The notes under the pieces are model-generated. The model was not told the origin of the DNA, ran no database searches, and saw nothing but the letters and a program-made list of their open reading frames with translations. The position numbers and the translations under genes were made by a program. A stretch of 64,000 nucleotides of DNA from Microbacterium arborescens (GTDB lineage: Bacteria > Actinomycetota > Actinomycetes > Actinomycetales > Microbacteriaceae), in contig NZ_CP128474.1 in assembly GCF_030369635.1 (NCBI RefSeq), positions 3,162,001 to 3,226,000 of the forward strand, read 5' to 3'. Shown piece by piece: positions 32,677 through 41,189 of this stretch (positions within the stretch are counted from its first letter, which is position 1; the number at the start of each line of letters is the position of its first letter).

Positions 32677-33738
32677 ATGACATCCCCCCGAACCCTCACG
32701 CCCGGCCTCCCCTTCCTGTGGGAACGGGCGCGACGCGTGAACCCGAGCAGCCTCGTCGCCCGCGCGCGGCGGGCCGGGCAGCGGCACGGCCGCAGCACGC
32801 TCGGCGTCGTCGTCGACATGCTCTGGCAGGCCGGAGTGCGCGGTGTCGGGTTCCAGGACTACATCGACTACGACTTCGCGATGCTCACCCGTGCCGAGCG
32901 CGCGACCTACATGACCAGCCCCGTCTCGCACCGCCTCGCGGTGCGGTTCGACGATCCGGCATACCGTCATCTCTTCCACGACAAGATCGCCTTCAACGAC
33001 ACCTTCGCGCCGCACCTGCAGCGCGAGTGGCTGGTCGTCACCGACGACAACGCCGACGATGTGCGCGCCTTCGCGCTGCGGCACGGAACGATCGTGACGA
33101 AGGAGCCGTTGGGCCGGGCGGGCCTCGGGGTGCACCGCTACCTCGCCCGCGACGTCACCGACTGGACCCGGTTCCACCGCGGACTGCTCGAGCGCGGCGA
33201 GACGCTCGTCGAAGAGGTCATCCGCCAGCACGACGAGCTCGCGGCCCTCTGCGCCGGCACCGTCAACACGACGCGCGTCACGACGTACTTCGATGGCGAG
33301 CGCACGCACGTGCTCGCCATGGCGCAGAAGTTCGGCCGCGGCGCCGTGAGCGACCAGAACGCCTTCGGCGGCTTCTACGCGATGCTCGACGAGACCGGCC
33401 GGGCGACGGGCGACGGCTACGACTCGAACGACCGCGTGTACCCGACGCATCCCGACAGCGGCATCCGCATCGCCGACTTCCGCCTGCCGATGTTCGACGA
33501 GGTGCTCGACTTCGTCGACCGGCTCGCGCGCGTCGTGCCGCAGGTGCGCTACGTCGGCTGGGACATCGCTGTCTCGCCGACCGGCCCCGTGCTCGTCGAG
33601 GGCAACTGGGCGGCGGGCGTCTATGAGAACAAGCCGAGCGCGACCGGCATCCGCACGGGCCACAAGCCGCGTTACCTCGCCGCGATCGACGCGGATGCGG
33701 ACGTGTCGGCGACGCCGCTCGCGCGCGCCGTGGCCTGA
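32677..33738 (+). CDS. ATP-grasp protein (sugar-transfer-associated type)
   Basis: 353 residues. The pattern fits the ATP-grasp family found beside glycosyltransferase genes: TIVTKEPLGRAGLGVHR (nucleotide-binding region, about 145-160), ETLVEEVIRQHDELA (hinge), TRVTTYFDGERTHVLAMAQKFG, and the metal-binding end VGWDIAVSPTGPVLVEGNW. Such proteins join a carboxylate to an amine or thiol with ATP. It follows flagellin directly on the same strand, with a likely ribosome-binding site (GAGGAAC) before the ATG, and faces the convergent fliW gene. A role in modifying flagellin or a surface glycan is possible but not shown, and it is not a standard flagellar gene. Confidence 0.75.
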   Translation: MTSPRTLTPGLPFLWERARRVNPSSLVARARRAGQRHGRSTLGVVVDMLWQAGVRGVGFQDYIDYDFAMLTRAERATYMTSPVSHRLAVRFDDPAYRHLFHDKIAFNDTFAPHLQREWLVVTDDNADDVRAFALRHGTIVTKEPLGRAGLGVHRYLARDVTDWTRFHRGLLERGETLVEEVIRQHDELAALCAGTVNTTRVTTYFDGERTHVLAMAQKFGRGAVSDQNAFGGFYAMLDETGRATGDGYDSNDRVYPTHPDSGIRIADFRLPMFDEVLDFVDRLARVVPQVRYVGWDIAVSPTGPVLVEGNWAAGVYENKPSATGIRTGHKPRYLAAIDADADVSATPLARAVA

Positions 33739-33745
33739 GCGCGGC

Positions 33746-34114
33746 TCAGCTCAGCAGAGCCCGGACGGGCAGATCCTGGCCCTCGAGGATGACCTGGGCG
33801 GCGACGCCGGTACGGCGGTTGATCACGACGGGCGCGAGGAGATTGACCCCGATTCCCTCATCCGTCATCCGAGCCACCACGAGCACGCGGGCGTCGGCCG
33901 ACTCGGCGAGTCCGAGGTCGGCGACGTGCGCGTCGGAGAGCGTGGGCGAATAATCGTCGACGACCGCTCCGGGATCGACGGCGAACAGCCGCACCCCGGG
34001 ATCGTCGGCGGCCGTCAGCGTGAACAGCCCGCCGCCGCCCTCGACCTCGTCGAGGGAGAACGACGTGTGCGGTGACAGTCCCGGCGGGGGCGTCACGAAC
34101 TCGAGAGCGCTCAT
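33746..34114 (-). CDS. fliW: Flagellar assembly factor FliW
   Basis: 122 residues of the FliW family. The opening LEFVTPPPGLSPHTSFSLDEV matches the family start, the core has LFAVDPGAVVDDYSPTLSD, and the C-terminus has LLAPVVINRRTGVAAQVILEGQDLPVRALL. FliW binds flagellin and, when released, CsrA; it thereby frees flagellin mRNA from CsrA repression. The start overlaps the flgL stop by 4 bases, so it is the last gene of flgN-flgK-flgL-fliW. csrA lies at the other end of the island. Confidence 0.93.
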   Translation of the reverse strand: MSALEFVTPPPGLSPHTSFSLDEVEGGGGLFTLTAADDPGVRLFAVDPGAVVDDYSPTLSDAHVADLGLAESADARVLVVARMTDEGIGVNLLAPVVINRRTGVAAQVILEGQDLPVRALLS

Positions 34115-34992
34115 CGGAGGAAGTCCATCAGCGTCGGCTGCATCACCCGGGCGGTGACGGCCAGGGCGGACTGGTAGACGAGCTCCTGCGACTTCAGGGC
34201 GACGAGCACCTCGACGGTGTCGATGTCTTCGATCGCCGCGCGCTGGGCTTCGAGGGACACCGTCGCGTCTGCCGCCGCGTCTTTGGCTCGCATGATCTGA
34301 TTCTGCCTCGCCCCCACCGTGCCCTGCACCCCCAGCATCGCGTTCATGCGGTCATCGATCTGGTCGATGCGGCCGCGCACGTCCGCTCCGCCGCGCAGAT
34401 CGGCGACGATCGATCCGATCAGCGCGAAGACCGAGTCCTCGCCCGAGCCGAACACCTCGGCGCCGCTCGCGTCGACCCGCACCGTCTCGCCGTCGGCGAC
34501 ACGTCGGCGCACCTCGCTGCCCGGCACCCCCGCAAAGGCGAAGTCGGGCCCGAAGGCGCTGCCTTCCGCGGTCCCGGCGAACACCGACCGTCCGAGCAGC
34601 GTGGTGTTCGCCTGAGCGAGCAGCTCGTCGGCGATGGTCTCGAGCTCGAGCGCGATCGCCTCGCGGGCGTTGGCGTCGAGCGCCCCGGAGTTGGCACCGC
34701 GCAGCGTCAGGTCTCGCGCTCGCCCGAGCAGCGACGTCGACGCCGAGATGGCGTTGTCGACGGTCGTCACCCACGTGAGACCGTCGCCGATGTTGCGCGC
34801 GTACTGGTCGTTCCGGCGCTGCGCGGCGTGGAGGTCGAGGGCGGCTGCCGCCGCGGCCGGATCGTCGGACGGAGCGGCGAACGCCCGCTGCGAGGTCGCC
34901 TGGTTCTGGAGGCGGGCGAGGTCGCTCAGACCCGATTGCAGATTGCGCAGGGCGGACTGGGCGAGCGTCTGCGACGTGACTCGGCTGATCAT
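34111..34992 (-). CDS. flgL: Flagellar hook-associated protein 3 (FlgL)
   Basis: 293 residues with flagellin-like ends: the N-terminal coil (ISRVTSQTLAQSALRNLQSGLSD) and the C-terminal helix (DTVEVLVALKSQELVYQSALAVTARVMQPTLMDFLR). The central region is short. It forms the junction between hook and filament with FlgK and is exported by the flagellar apparatus. The ATG is 13 bases after the flgK stop and the stop overlaps fliW. Confidence 0.93.
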   Translation of the reverse strand: MISRVTSQTLAQSALRNLQSGLSDLARLQNQATSQRAFAAPSDDPAAAAAALDLHAAQRRNDQYARNIGDGLTWVTTVDNAISASTSLLGRARDLTLRGANSGALDANAREAIALELETIADELLAQANTTLLGRSVFAGTAEGSAFGPDFAFAGVPGSEVRRRVADGETVRVDASGAEVFGSGEDSVFALIGSIVADLRGGADVRGRIDQIDDRMNAMLGVQGTVGARQNQIMRAKDAAADATVSLEAQRAAIEDIDTVEVLVALKSQELVYQSALAVTARVMQPTLMDFLR

Positions 34993-35005
34993 GGCGCTCC
35001 GGGTG

Positions 35006-36409
35006 TCAGCGGCCGACGAGGCCGGTGCGGTTGATGAGGACGTCGAGGGCTTCGTCGACGGCGGTGAGGACGCGGGCGGCCGCCTGGTACGCGGTCTGAT
35101 ACGTCAGCAGGCTCATGGTCTCCTCGTCGTTGTCGACCCCTGCGACCGACTGCTGGGCCGCCGCGGCGGCGACCGCCGTCGTCTCGGCGCGCGCCGCCCG
35201 TCCCGACTCGGCGGATGTCGCGACCGCGAGGCGCGACACGACGTCGCTCCAGAGCGCGTCGGGTCCGTCGGACCTCTTCCCGATGCCGGAGAGGGCGTCG
35301 GCGTTGCCGCCGTCGAGGGCTCCGGCGCCGGGAGCGGCGATCGCCAGTTCGTCGCGGCCCCGGGGCACGACGCTGAGTCCGAGCGCGGCGGGCGCACCGG
35401 CTGCGACGGCGAAGAAGTCGCCGCCCGGCGCTCCCGATGCGGTCGACCCGAGACGGTGCTGGGCGTTCACGGTCGCCGCGAGAGAGCTCGCGAGCTCGTT
35501 GTACGAGGCCGCGAGCCCGGCCAGCACTCCCCCGGACTCCGCGGGCGCGAGCACGGACAGGGTGCCGGCCAGTTCCCCGCTCGAGACGCCGACCGGCGGG
35601 GCGCCGGGCTCACGCCAAGCGAGTACGACCGGCTCACCCGCACCGATCGATCGGGGTCCGGTGACGTCCAGCTCACGAGCGCGCGTGCCCGATACGAGGG
35701 CGTTCCCATCGACCCGCAGGGTGAGGGTGCCGTCGGATTCGACCGTGCCGACGGCACCGGAGAGCCGCGCGACCGTCTGCGCAAGCAGGTTCCGTCGGTC
35801 GATGAGCTCGTTCGCGGAACCGCCCGCGACGCCGACCTCGCGGATGCCGGCATTGAGCTCGGCGATCTCGGCCGCGGCGGCGTTGATCTGATCGACCGTC
35901 AACTCGGCGGCGTCGCGCGCCGACGACCACTGCTCGGCGACGGAACGGTAGCCGTCGGCGATGCGTGCCACGAGCGTCTCGCCCCGTGTCACCACCGCAG
36001 CCGCCGCCGCGGTGGAGTCCGGAGCATTCGACAGGTCTTGCCACGCGGTCCACAGCTGCGAGAGCTGATCGGCCAGACCGTTCTTGCCCGGCTCGGCGAG
36101 CGACGCCTCGGCGCGCACCGCGGCCTGCGCCCGCGCGGACCAGTACCCGGATGCCGCGAGGGTGTCTCGCACTCGCGCGTCGAGCACGGCATCGCCCAGG
36201 CGCGCGATCCCGTCGACGGAGACGCCCTGGCCGGCGACCGGCCCGAAGCGCGTCGAGCTCGCCGGGGGCGCGACGGCGGAGGTCTCGAGGCGCTGCCGCG
36301 TGTAACCGGGTGTCAGCTGGTTGGCGACGTTCTGCCCCGCGAGATCCATGCCGCGGCGCGCGGCGGCGAGCGCGCTCGCCGCCGTTCCCAACCCGCTGAA
36401 TGTCGACAT
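35006..36409 (-). CDS. flgK: Flagellar hook-associated protein 1 (FlgK)
   Basis: 467 residues. The rod/hook-type N-terminus (STFSGLGTAASALAAARRGMDLAGQNVAN) with the signature QLTPGYTRQRLE, a long coiled region (TVDQINAAAAEIAELN), and the C-terminal helical end (DEETMSLLTYQTAYQAAARVLTAVDEALDVLI) identify FlgK. It caps the hook and anchors the filament. The ATG at 36409 lies 8 bases after the flgN stop. Exported, with FlgN as its likely chaperone. Confidence 0.94.
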   Translation of the reverse strand: MSTFSGLGTAASALAAARRGMDLAGQNVANQLTPGYTRQRLETSAVAPPASSTRFGPVAGQGVSVDGIARLGDAVLDARVRDTLAASGYWSARAQAAVRAEASLAEPGKNGLADQLSQLWTAWQDLSNAPDSTAAAAAVVTRGETLVARIADGYRSVAEQWSSARDAAELTVDQINAAAAEIAELNAGIREVGVAGGSANELIDRRNLLAQTVARLSGAVGTVESDGTLTLRVDGNALVSGTRARELDVTGPRSIGAGEPVVLAWREPGAPPVGVSSGELAGTLSVLAPAESGGVLAGLAASYNELASSLAATVNAQHRLGSTASGAPGGDFFAVAAGAPAALGLSVVPRGRDELAIAAPGAGALDGGNADALSGIGKRSDGPDALWSDVVSRLAVATSAESGRAARAETTAVAAAAAQQSVAGVDNDEETMSLLTYQTAYQAAARVLTAVDEALDVLINRTGLVGR

Positions 36410-36417
36410 CTGCGTCC

Positions 36418-36900
36418 TCACATCTCCCTGTCGACGATGCGCGCGGTGTCCTCGCGGACCCGCCCACCGCCGGTGGTGTACTCGCCCGTGCCGGATTCGA
36501 GCCCGGCGAGCGTCTCGTCGACTGCGCGGCTGGCTGCGCGCAGGTGCGTCTCGTTCGCCTCTTTCAGCTGCGAGACCTCGGCCATGCGCTCGGTGAGCGC
36601 GGCGCGATGCTCGGCGAAGACATCGCGCCAGGTGCCCGTCGGCGCCGAGTCGAGCAGCTCCGCGAGTGTGGCGGCTTCGGGGACGCCCCACTCGCGTGCC
36701 ACCGCGGCGACCTCGACGTCGCGGCCCAGGCCCGACTCGCGCAGTTCTTCGAGCACGCGCTCGATCTCGCGTGACGCGAGATGGATCCACCGGGTGTTCC
36801 CGGCTTCGAGCAGCAGACGCTGCTCCTCGAGTTTGAAGATCAGCATCTCGAGCAGTTCTCGCTCGCGCCACAGCTGCATCGACAGTTCGTTGGCTCCCAC
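36418..36900 (-). CDS. flgN: FlgN-like flagellar export chaperone
   Basis: 160 residues, mostly helical and charged, beginning after a short lead with SMQLWRERELLEMLIFKLEEQRLLL, the typical FlgN opening. It keeps FlgK and FlgL soluble before export in the cytoplasm. I chose GTG at 36900, which has a GGGGGAA ribosome-binding site. An ATG at 36981 would add 27 unrelated residues and overlap the promoter leader. It is the first gene of the minus-strand operon behind a sigma-28 type promoter. Confidence 0.85.
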   Translation of the reverse strand: MGANELSMQLWRERELLEMLIFKLEEQRLLLEAGNTRWIHLASREIERVLEELRESGLGRDVEVAAVAREWGVPEAATLAELLDSAPTGTWRDVFAEHRAALTERMAEVSQLKEANETHLRAASRAVDETLAGLESGTGEYTTGGGRVREDTARIVDREM

Positions 36901-36987
36901 GGTTTCCCCCTTACCTGAGCAGCCCCCCATGGACCGCATCGAACGACTCGCTCTTCTGACGAACCGTTCTGAAGCGATCATCCTCGA

Positions 36988-37015
36988 CTATCGGCGCATG
37001 AGTCGATCACGTTAC
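36988..37015 (-). promoter_or_regulatory. Sigma-28 type promoter of flgN-flgK-flgL-fliW
   Basis: On the minus strand GTAAC (37015-37011), 15 bases, then GCCGATAG (36995-36988). The spacing and -10 are identical to the other sites; only the first -35 base differs. Confidence 0.75.
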
Positions 37016-37033
37016 TTCTGCTCAGGATTCCGT

Positions 37034-37061
37034 ATGAGATCTTTCTCATTTTGCTTATGAT
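37034..37061 (+). promoter_or_regulatory. Candidate fliA promoter with inverted repeat
   Basis: TATGAT (37056-37061) is a good housekeeping -10 element for the sigma gene. Just upstream, ATGAGA and TCTCAT form a perfect 6-bp inverted repeat with a 4-base centre (37034-37049), a possible operator in the spacer. The -35 element is unclear. Confidence 0.4.
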
Positions 37062-37134
37062 GGCCTCAGCCGGCGTGACGGCTTCCGCGAATTCGGGCCG
37101 CGGGAGCGGGTGCACGCCACGAAAGAGGCCCCCT

Positions 37135-37941
37135 TTGCACATCCTCGGTCACGCGGAACGCAATCGACTCATCGAAGAGAACCTGCCCCTCGTGGGCTAT
37201 CTGGCGCGCGATCTCCACTCGCGGGCCACGCACGTGCCGTTGGAAGAGCTCGCCTCGGTCGGAGCGCTGGCCCTCGTCACGGCCGCGGACGCGTTCGACC
37301 CCGCTCTGGGCGTCCCCTTCGGCGCCTACGCGCGGCGGCGCATCCTCGGCGCGTTCGCGGATGAGATGCGTTCGATGGACTGGGCGTCGCGCGGCATCCG
37401 CAAGCGCATCAAAGAGACGACGGCCGTACGCGATACCTTGACCGCACGCCTCGGCCGCGTCGCCGGCGTCGACGAGATCGCGGCCACCATGGGCCTGCCC
37501 CGCGCCGCAGTCGTCGAGGCTCTCGACGACGCCGCGCGCACGGTCACGAGCATCGACGACGCCACGGCGCTCGAGGTGCCGAGCGCGATGGTCCTGCCCG
37601 ACGAGGCCGCCGTGCTCCGTGAGCGGCGCGAGGTGCTCGAACGCGCCGTCGCGGCCCTGCCCGAGCGCATGCGCGCCATCGTCCAGGCCGTCTACATCGA
37701 CGAGCGCCCCGTCAAAGAGATCGCGGCCGAGCTCGGCGTCTCGCACTCCGCCGTCTCGCAGCAGCGCGCCGAGGCCATCCGGCTGCTCCGCGACGCGCTG
37801 GAACGATTCGTCGCCGAGGAACAGGCCGAACCCGTCTCGCGCGTGTCGGTCGAGACACGCGAGGCCTACTTCGCCCGGATCACCGCGATGCTGCCCCGCA
37901 GCGGCCGGGGCGTCGCGCCCGCGGCATCCGTCGCGCTCTGA
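37135..37941 (+). CDS. fliA: Flagellar sigma factor FliA/WhiG type (sigma-28)
   Basis: 268 residues from the chosen start. Region 2 is visible in NRLIEENLPLVGYLARDLHSR through ADAFDPALGVPFGAYARRRILGAFADEMRSMDW, region 3 in the central part, and the region 4 helix-turn-helix in RPVKEIAAELGVSHSAVSQQRAEAIRLLRDAL. It directs RNA polymerase to flagellar promoters. The start is TTG at 37135 with AAAGAGG six bases upstream. Earlier ATGs (37057, 37060) lack a ribosome-binding site and add a low-quality tail. No FlgM anti-sigma gene is seen in the island. Confidence 0.92.
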   Translation: MHILGHAERNRLIEENLPLVGYLARDLHSRATHVPLEELASVGALALVTAADAFDPALGVPFGAYARRRILGAFADEMRSMDWASRGIRKRIKETTAVRDTLTARLGRVAGVDEIAATMGLPRAAVVEALDDAARTVTSIDDATALEVPSAMVLPDEAAVLRERREVLERAVAALPERMRAIVQAVYIDERPVKEIAAELGVSHSAVSQQRAEAIRLLRDALERFVAEEQAEPVSRVSVETREAYFARITAMLPRSGRGVAPAASVAL

Positions 37942-37952
37942 CATCCGTCCCG

Positions 37953-37980
37953 CTAACGCACGCGCCCGCGCGGCCGATAG
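37953..37980 (+). promoter_or_regulatory. Sigma-28 type promoter of fliD-fliS
   Basis: CTAAC (37953-37957), 15 bases, then GCCGATAG (37973-37980), 53 bases before the fliD start. Confidence 0.78.
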
Positions 37981-38032
37981 AGCGAACGGACGGCGCGCAC
38001 GCGGCCGCACGGATGAACGACAGGACGGGCAG

Positions 38033-39412
38033 ATGGCGATCTCGATCGACGGCCTCGCCTCGAAACTCGACACCAAGGCGATCATCGACGCGCTCATGAA
38101 CGTCGAGCGCCTGCCGCGCACGATCCTCAGCGCCAAGTCCGACGACCGCAAGGCCGTCATCGCGCAGCTGCAGGCGCTGAACGCGTCGCTGCAGTCGCTG
38201 GCGACGAAGGCGAAGGATGCCGCCGGCCCGACGGCCCTGCTGCACCGGAAGGCGACGAGTTCGGACGACAGCCTGACGGTGACGGCATCCGCGGGGGCGC
38301 CGGTCCTCCGGGCCGACGTCGTCGTCGACCGCGTCGCCACGGCCCACAGCATCGTCACGGGGCCGTTCGGCTCCGCCGCGGACGACCCGCTCGTCTTCAC
38401 GGTGGTCGGCACCGACGGCAAGCCCGTCGAGGTCCGACCGACGTCGGGTGCGGCCGCGGACATCGCGCACGCGCTGAGCGCAGCCGGCACCGGCATCACG
38501 GCGTCCGCGGTATCGGCGGGGGTCGACGCCGACGGCCAGGCGCTGTGGCGCCTGCAGATCACCGCCACCGAGACGGGCGCGGAGAACGCGTTCCAGGTGT
38601 TCCGCGGCGACGCCGCCGCGGTCGCTGCCGGCACAGCGAGCGATCTCGCCTCGGAACCCGCATCGGCGATCGTGACGGTCGGCACGGACGCGCAGGTACG
38701 GCTGTGGGCCGGAACCGCCGCGGAGCAGACCGTGACCTCGGCGAGCAACACCTTCACGTCGCTGTTCGCCGGCGTCGACGTGTCGGTGACCCGCGCATCG
38801 GCCACCCCGGTGTCGGTGACCGTCGCCGCGGACGCCGACGGCAGCGCCGCGGCCGCGAAGGCCTTCGTCACCCAGATCGGCACGCTGCTCGCGGGGATCG
38901 CCCGCGGGTCGACCGCGACCACCGCCACGACGCCCGGCGAGCAGACCCGACTGGGCGTCTTCACCGGCGACAGCACCGTGCGCGCCCTCCACCAGGCTCT
39001 CACCGGTGCGGTGCAGCTGCCGCTCGACGGGGTCGCTCCCTCGACCATGGGGCTGAGCGTCGACCGCTGGGGCGCGTTGACCTTCGACGAGGAGGCGTTC
39101 ACGAAGGCGCTGGCGGACGATCCGGCCGGGGTGCAGCAGGTCTTCGCCGGCGTCGCCGCGCGGGTGCAGGATGTCGCAGACCGCTACTCCGACAAGTACG
39201 ACGGTCTGCTCACGGCACGCATCACCGGACAGGAGTCCGAGGTGAAGATGCTCGGCGAGCAGCTGACGCGCTGGGACCTCCGGCTCGAGCAGAGACGCGC
39301 GACCCTCGAGCGGACCTACGCCGCGATGGAGACCATGCTCTCGAGGCTGCAGACCCAATCGTCGTACCTCGAGTCGCAGCTGTCGGCGATGTCGGGAACG
39401 GGCAACAAATGA
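38033..39412 (+). CDS. fliD: Flagellar filament cap protein FliD
   Basis: 459 residues. The FliD_N domain (DGLASKLDTKAIIDALMNVERLP) and the C-terminal FliD_C domain with TTTPGEQTRLGVFTGDSTVRALHQALTG and a final coiled coil (TYAAMETMLSRLQTQSSYLESQL) are clear. The latter part, LSRLQTQSSYLESQLSAM, is highly characteristic of the family. FliD caps the growing filament and folds incoming flagellin. ATG at 38033 follows GGACGGGCAG. It overlaps the fliS start by 4 bases. Confidence 0.95.
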   Translation: MAISIDGLASKLDTKAIIDALMNVERLPRTILSAKSDDRKAVIAQLQALNASLQSLATKAKDAAGPTALLHRKATSSDDSLTVTASAGAPVLRADVVVDRVATAHSIVTGPFGSAADDPLVFTVVGTDGKPVEVRPTSGAAADIAHALSAAGTGITASAVSAGVDADGQALWRLQITATETGAENAFQVFRGDAAAVAAGTASDLASEPASAIVTVGTDAQVRLWAGTAAEQTVTSASNTFTSLFAGVDVSVTRASATPVSVTVAADADGSAAAAKAFVTQIGTLLAGIARGSTATTATTPGEQTRLGVFTGDSTVRALHQALTGAVQLPLDGVAPSTMGLSVDRWGALTFDEEAFTKALADDPAGVQQVFAGVAARVQDVADRYSDKYDGLLTARITGQESEVKMLGEQLTRWDLRLEQRRATLERTYAAMETMLSRLQTQSSYLESQLSAMSGTGNK

Positions 39413-39786
39413 ACGCCGCCCTGCGCGCCCAACAGCGCTACCGCGAAGAGACGATCCTCTCGGCCAGCCCGTCGCGCCTGGTCACGCTCCTGTTCGACCG
39501 GCTGCTGCTCGACGTCGAGCGCGGCGAGGCGGCGCAGCGCGCCGCGGACTGGCAGACCGCCAACGATCAGCTGCAGCACGCCCAGCGGATCCTCGTCGAG
39601 CTGACCGGCTCGCTCGACGACAGCTGGAGCGGCTCGGCGGCACTCCGGACGGTGTACGACTACATCACCCGCACGCTCATCGGGGCGAACATCGGGCGCG
39701 ACCCCGAGCGTACCCGCGAATGCCGCGACCTCATCGCGCCGCTGCGCGAGGCGTGGCACGGCGCGGCGGAGGCGATGCCCGCGTGA
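39409..39786 (+). CDS. fliS: Flagellin export chaperone FliS
   Basis: 125 residues, all helical, with the FliS opening RAQQRYREETILSASPSRLVTLLFDRLLLD and ANIGRDPERTRECRDLIAPLREAWHGAA near the end. It binds the flagellin C-terminus to prevent early assembly. The start ATGA overlaps the fliD stop, and its own stop overlaps the next small gene. Confidence 0.94.
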   Translation: MNAALRAQQRYREETILSASPSRLVTLLFDRLLLDVERGEAAQRAADWQTANDQLQHAQRILVELTGSLDDSWSGSAALRTVYDYITRTLIGANIGRDPERTRECRDLIAPLREAWHGAAEAMPA

Positions 39787-40043
39787 CGTGGGCCGACCTG
39801 CTCGACGGGCTCGAGGCGGAGCTGATGGGCGACCCCGCCGGCGCCCTCCCGTGGCACCCGCCCCCCGGGCTCGGCCCGCTCCCCGCGCATCTCGAGGACC
39901 GGGCGCGGGCGGTCGTGCGCGCGCAGGCCGACCGGTCGCGGCAGCTGCGCGCCGAGCTCGACACCGTCCGCGGGCACCTCGACGCCATCGACCGCATCCC
40001 GCAGCGGCATCCCGACGCCGTCTACCTCGACCTCGACGGCTGA
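39783..40043 (+). CDS. Small flagellar-operon protein in the FliT position
   Basis: 86 residues, start GTG at 39783 with GTGA overlapping the fliS stop. A short Pro-rich lead (ALPWHPPPGLGPLPAHLE) is followed by a charged helix (DRARAVVRAQADRSRQLRAELDTVRGHLDAID). FliT chaperones of similar size often follow fliS, but the sequence is too diverged for me to claim FliT. FlgM is a less likely alternative, as the sigma-binding pattern is not seen. Confidence 0.65.
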   Translation: MTWADLLDGLEAELMGDPAGALPWHPPPGLGPLPAHLEDRARAVVRAQADRSRQLRAELDTVRGHLDAIDRIPQRHPDAVYLDLDG

Positions 40044-40055
40044 CCGCGCTCGCGG

Positions 40056-40083
40056 CTTACGCCGTCGCTGCGGCGGCCGATAG
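40056..40083 (+). promoter_or_regulatory. Sigma-28 type promoter of the flgB operon
   Basis: CTTAC (40056-40060), 15 bases, then GCCGATAG (40076-40083). It drives the basal-body operon from flgB toward flgE, with a leader of about 65 bases. Confidence 0.72.
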
Positions 40084-40153
40084 GTGATGCTGAGCACGGA
40101 TCGCTCATCCATCGGCCAGGGATCGGCCACATCGTTCGACGGAAGACGCCTTC

Positions 40154-40495
40154 GTGCTCGAATCTGTGACCACCACCGCGCTCACGAGCGCCCTCTCGGG
40201 CCTCGCGGAGCGCCAGCGCGCCATCGCGGACAACATCGCGAACGTCAACACCTCCGGCTACCGGGCCAAGGTCGTCAGCTTCGAGAACGCCCTGGCCCGC
40301 TCGGTCGAACGCGGCGACGGCGCCGTGACGGCGACCGTGCGCGAGTCGACCGCCGCCACACGCCTCAACGGCAACAACGTCAATCTCGACACCGAGACCC
40401 TCGCCAACATCGAGGCGGTGCTGCGGTACCAGTTCGCCGCGCAGGCCGTCGGCGGCACGTTCAGCTCGATGCAGACCGCGATGAGGACCTCATGA
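40154..40495 (+). CDS. flgB: Flagellar basal-body rod protein FlgB
   Basis: 113 residues with the FlgB pattern: LAERQRAIADNIANVNTSGYRAKVVSFENAL and the C-terminal NNVNLDTETLANIEAVLRYQ. It is a proximal rod subunit exported by the flagellar apparatus. Start GTG at 40154 with GGAAG about eight bases upstream. Its stop overlaps flgC. Confidence 0.94.
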   Translation: MLESVTTTALTSALSGLAERQRAIADNIANVNTSGYRAKVVSFENALARSVERGDGAVTATVRESTAATRLNGNNVNLDTETLANIEAVLRYQFAAQAVGGTFSSMQTAMRTS

Positions 40496-40884
40496 CCTTC
40501 GACGCCATCGGCATCGCCGGGTCGGGCCTGACGGCCCACCGCACCTGGCTCGACGCCCTCAGCGACAACATCGCCAACATCAACACCGCGGTCGCGCCCG
40601 GCGACGACGCGTTCCGCCAGCGCTACATCGCGGTCGAGTCGGCCGGCGATCCGGGCGGCGTTCGCGTCGCCGGCGCCGTGTGGGGCGGCGCGGAGGGCCG
40701 GCTCGTGCACGAGCCGAACAACCCGCTCGCCGACGCCGACGGCTACGTCCGCTACCCCGACATCGACCTGGGCGAGCAGATGAGCCACCTGATCCTCGCG
40801 CAGCGCGGGTACCAGGCCAACGCGGCGGTCGTCGACCGCGCCAAGGCCACCTACGAGGCCGCCCTGCAGATCGGACGCCGCTGA
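40492..40884 (+). CDS. flgC: Flagellar basal-body rod protein FlgC
   Basis: 130 residues with FAIGIAGSGLTAHR-like opening (FDAIGIAGSGLTAHRTWLDALSDNIANINT), the GYVRYPDIDLGEQMSHLILAQRGYQANAAVVDRAK end and the conserved VHEPNNPLADADGYV. It is a rod subunit. ATG overlaps the flgB stop; its stop shares one base with the fliE start. Confidence 0.95.
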   Translation: MTFDAIGIAGSGLTAHRTWLDALSDNIANINTAVAPGDDAFRQRYIAVESAGDPGGVRVAGAVWGGAEGRLVHEPNNPLADADGYVRYPDIDLGEQMSHLILAQRGYQANAAVVDRAKATYEAALQIGRR

Positions 40885-41189
40885 TGCCGCCGCTGTCGGG
40901 CATCGACGCGCTGGGCGCGGCTGCATCCGCCCTCACCTCGAGCACCCGCGCACCCCAGCAGACCGGCGGCGCCGACTTCGGCGCGAGCATCACCGGCGCG
41001 GTCGACGAGCTGCGCGCGATGCAGTCGACGTCGAACGAGCTGGCCGTCGCGGCCGTCACGGGTGACCTCGACGACATCCACTCCGCGATGATCGCGTCGT
41101 CGCGCGCCTCGGTGACCCTCGAGCTCATCGCCGCCGTACGCAACAAGGGCGTCGAGGCCTTCAACGACATCATGCGGATGCAGGCCTGA
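40884..41189 (+). CDS. fliE: Hook-basal body complex protein FliE
   Basis: 101 residues. The C-terminal half (GDLDDIHSAMIASSRASVTLELIAAVRNKGVEAFNDIMRMQ) is the FliE signature. It is the adapter between the MS ring and the rod. The start overlaps flgC and the stop shares its last base with the fliF ATG. Confidence 0.93.
   Translation: MPPLSGIDALGAAASALTSSTRAPQQTGGADFGASITGAVDELRAMQSTSNELAVAAVTGDLDDIHSAMIASSRASVTLELIAAVRNKGVEAFNDIMRMQA

Noticed and set aside
36901..36981. Longer N-terminus for FlgN (ATG 36981)
   Set aside because: It would begin 7 bases from the sigma-28 -10 element and add 27 residues foreign to the family; GTG 36900 has a strong ribosome-binding site.
37051..37134. Longer N-terminus for FliA (start at 37051-37060)
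   Set aside because: There is no ribosome-binding site there, the extra residues are unlike sigma factors, and the -10-like TATGAT overlaps these codons, whereas TTG 37135 has a well spaced AAAGAGG.
39783..40043. FlgM anti-sigma factor
   Set aside because: The size is suitable, but the sigma-binding helical pattern of FlgM is not seen and the position after fliS is that of FliT.
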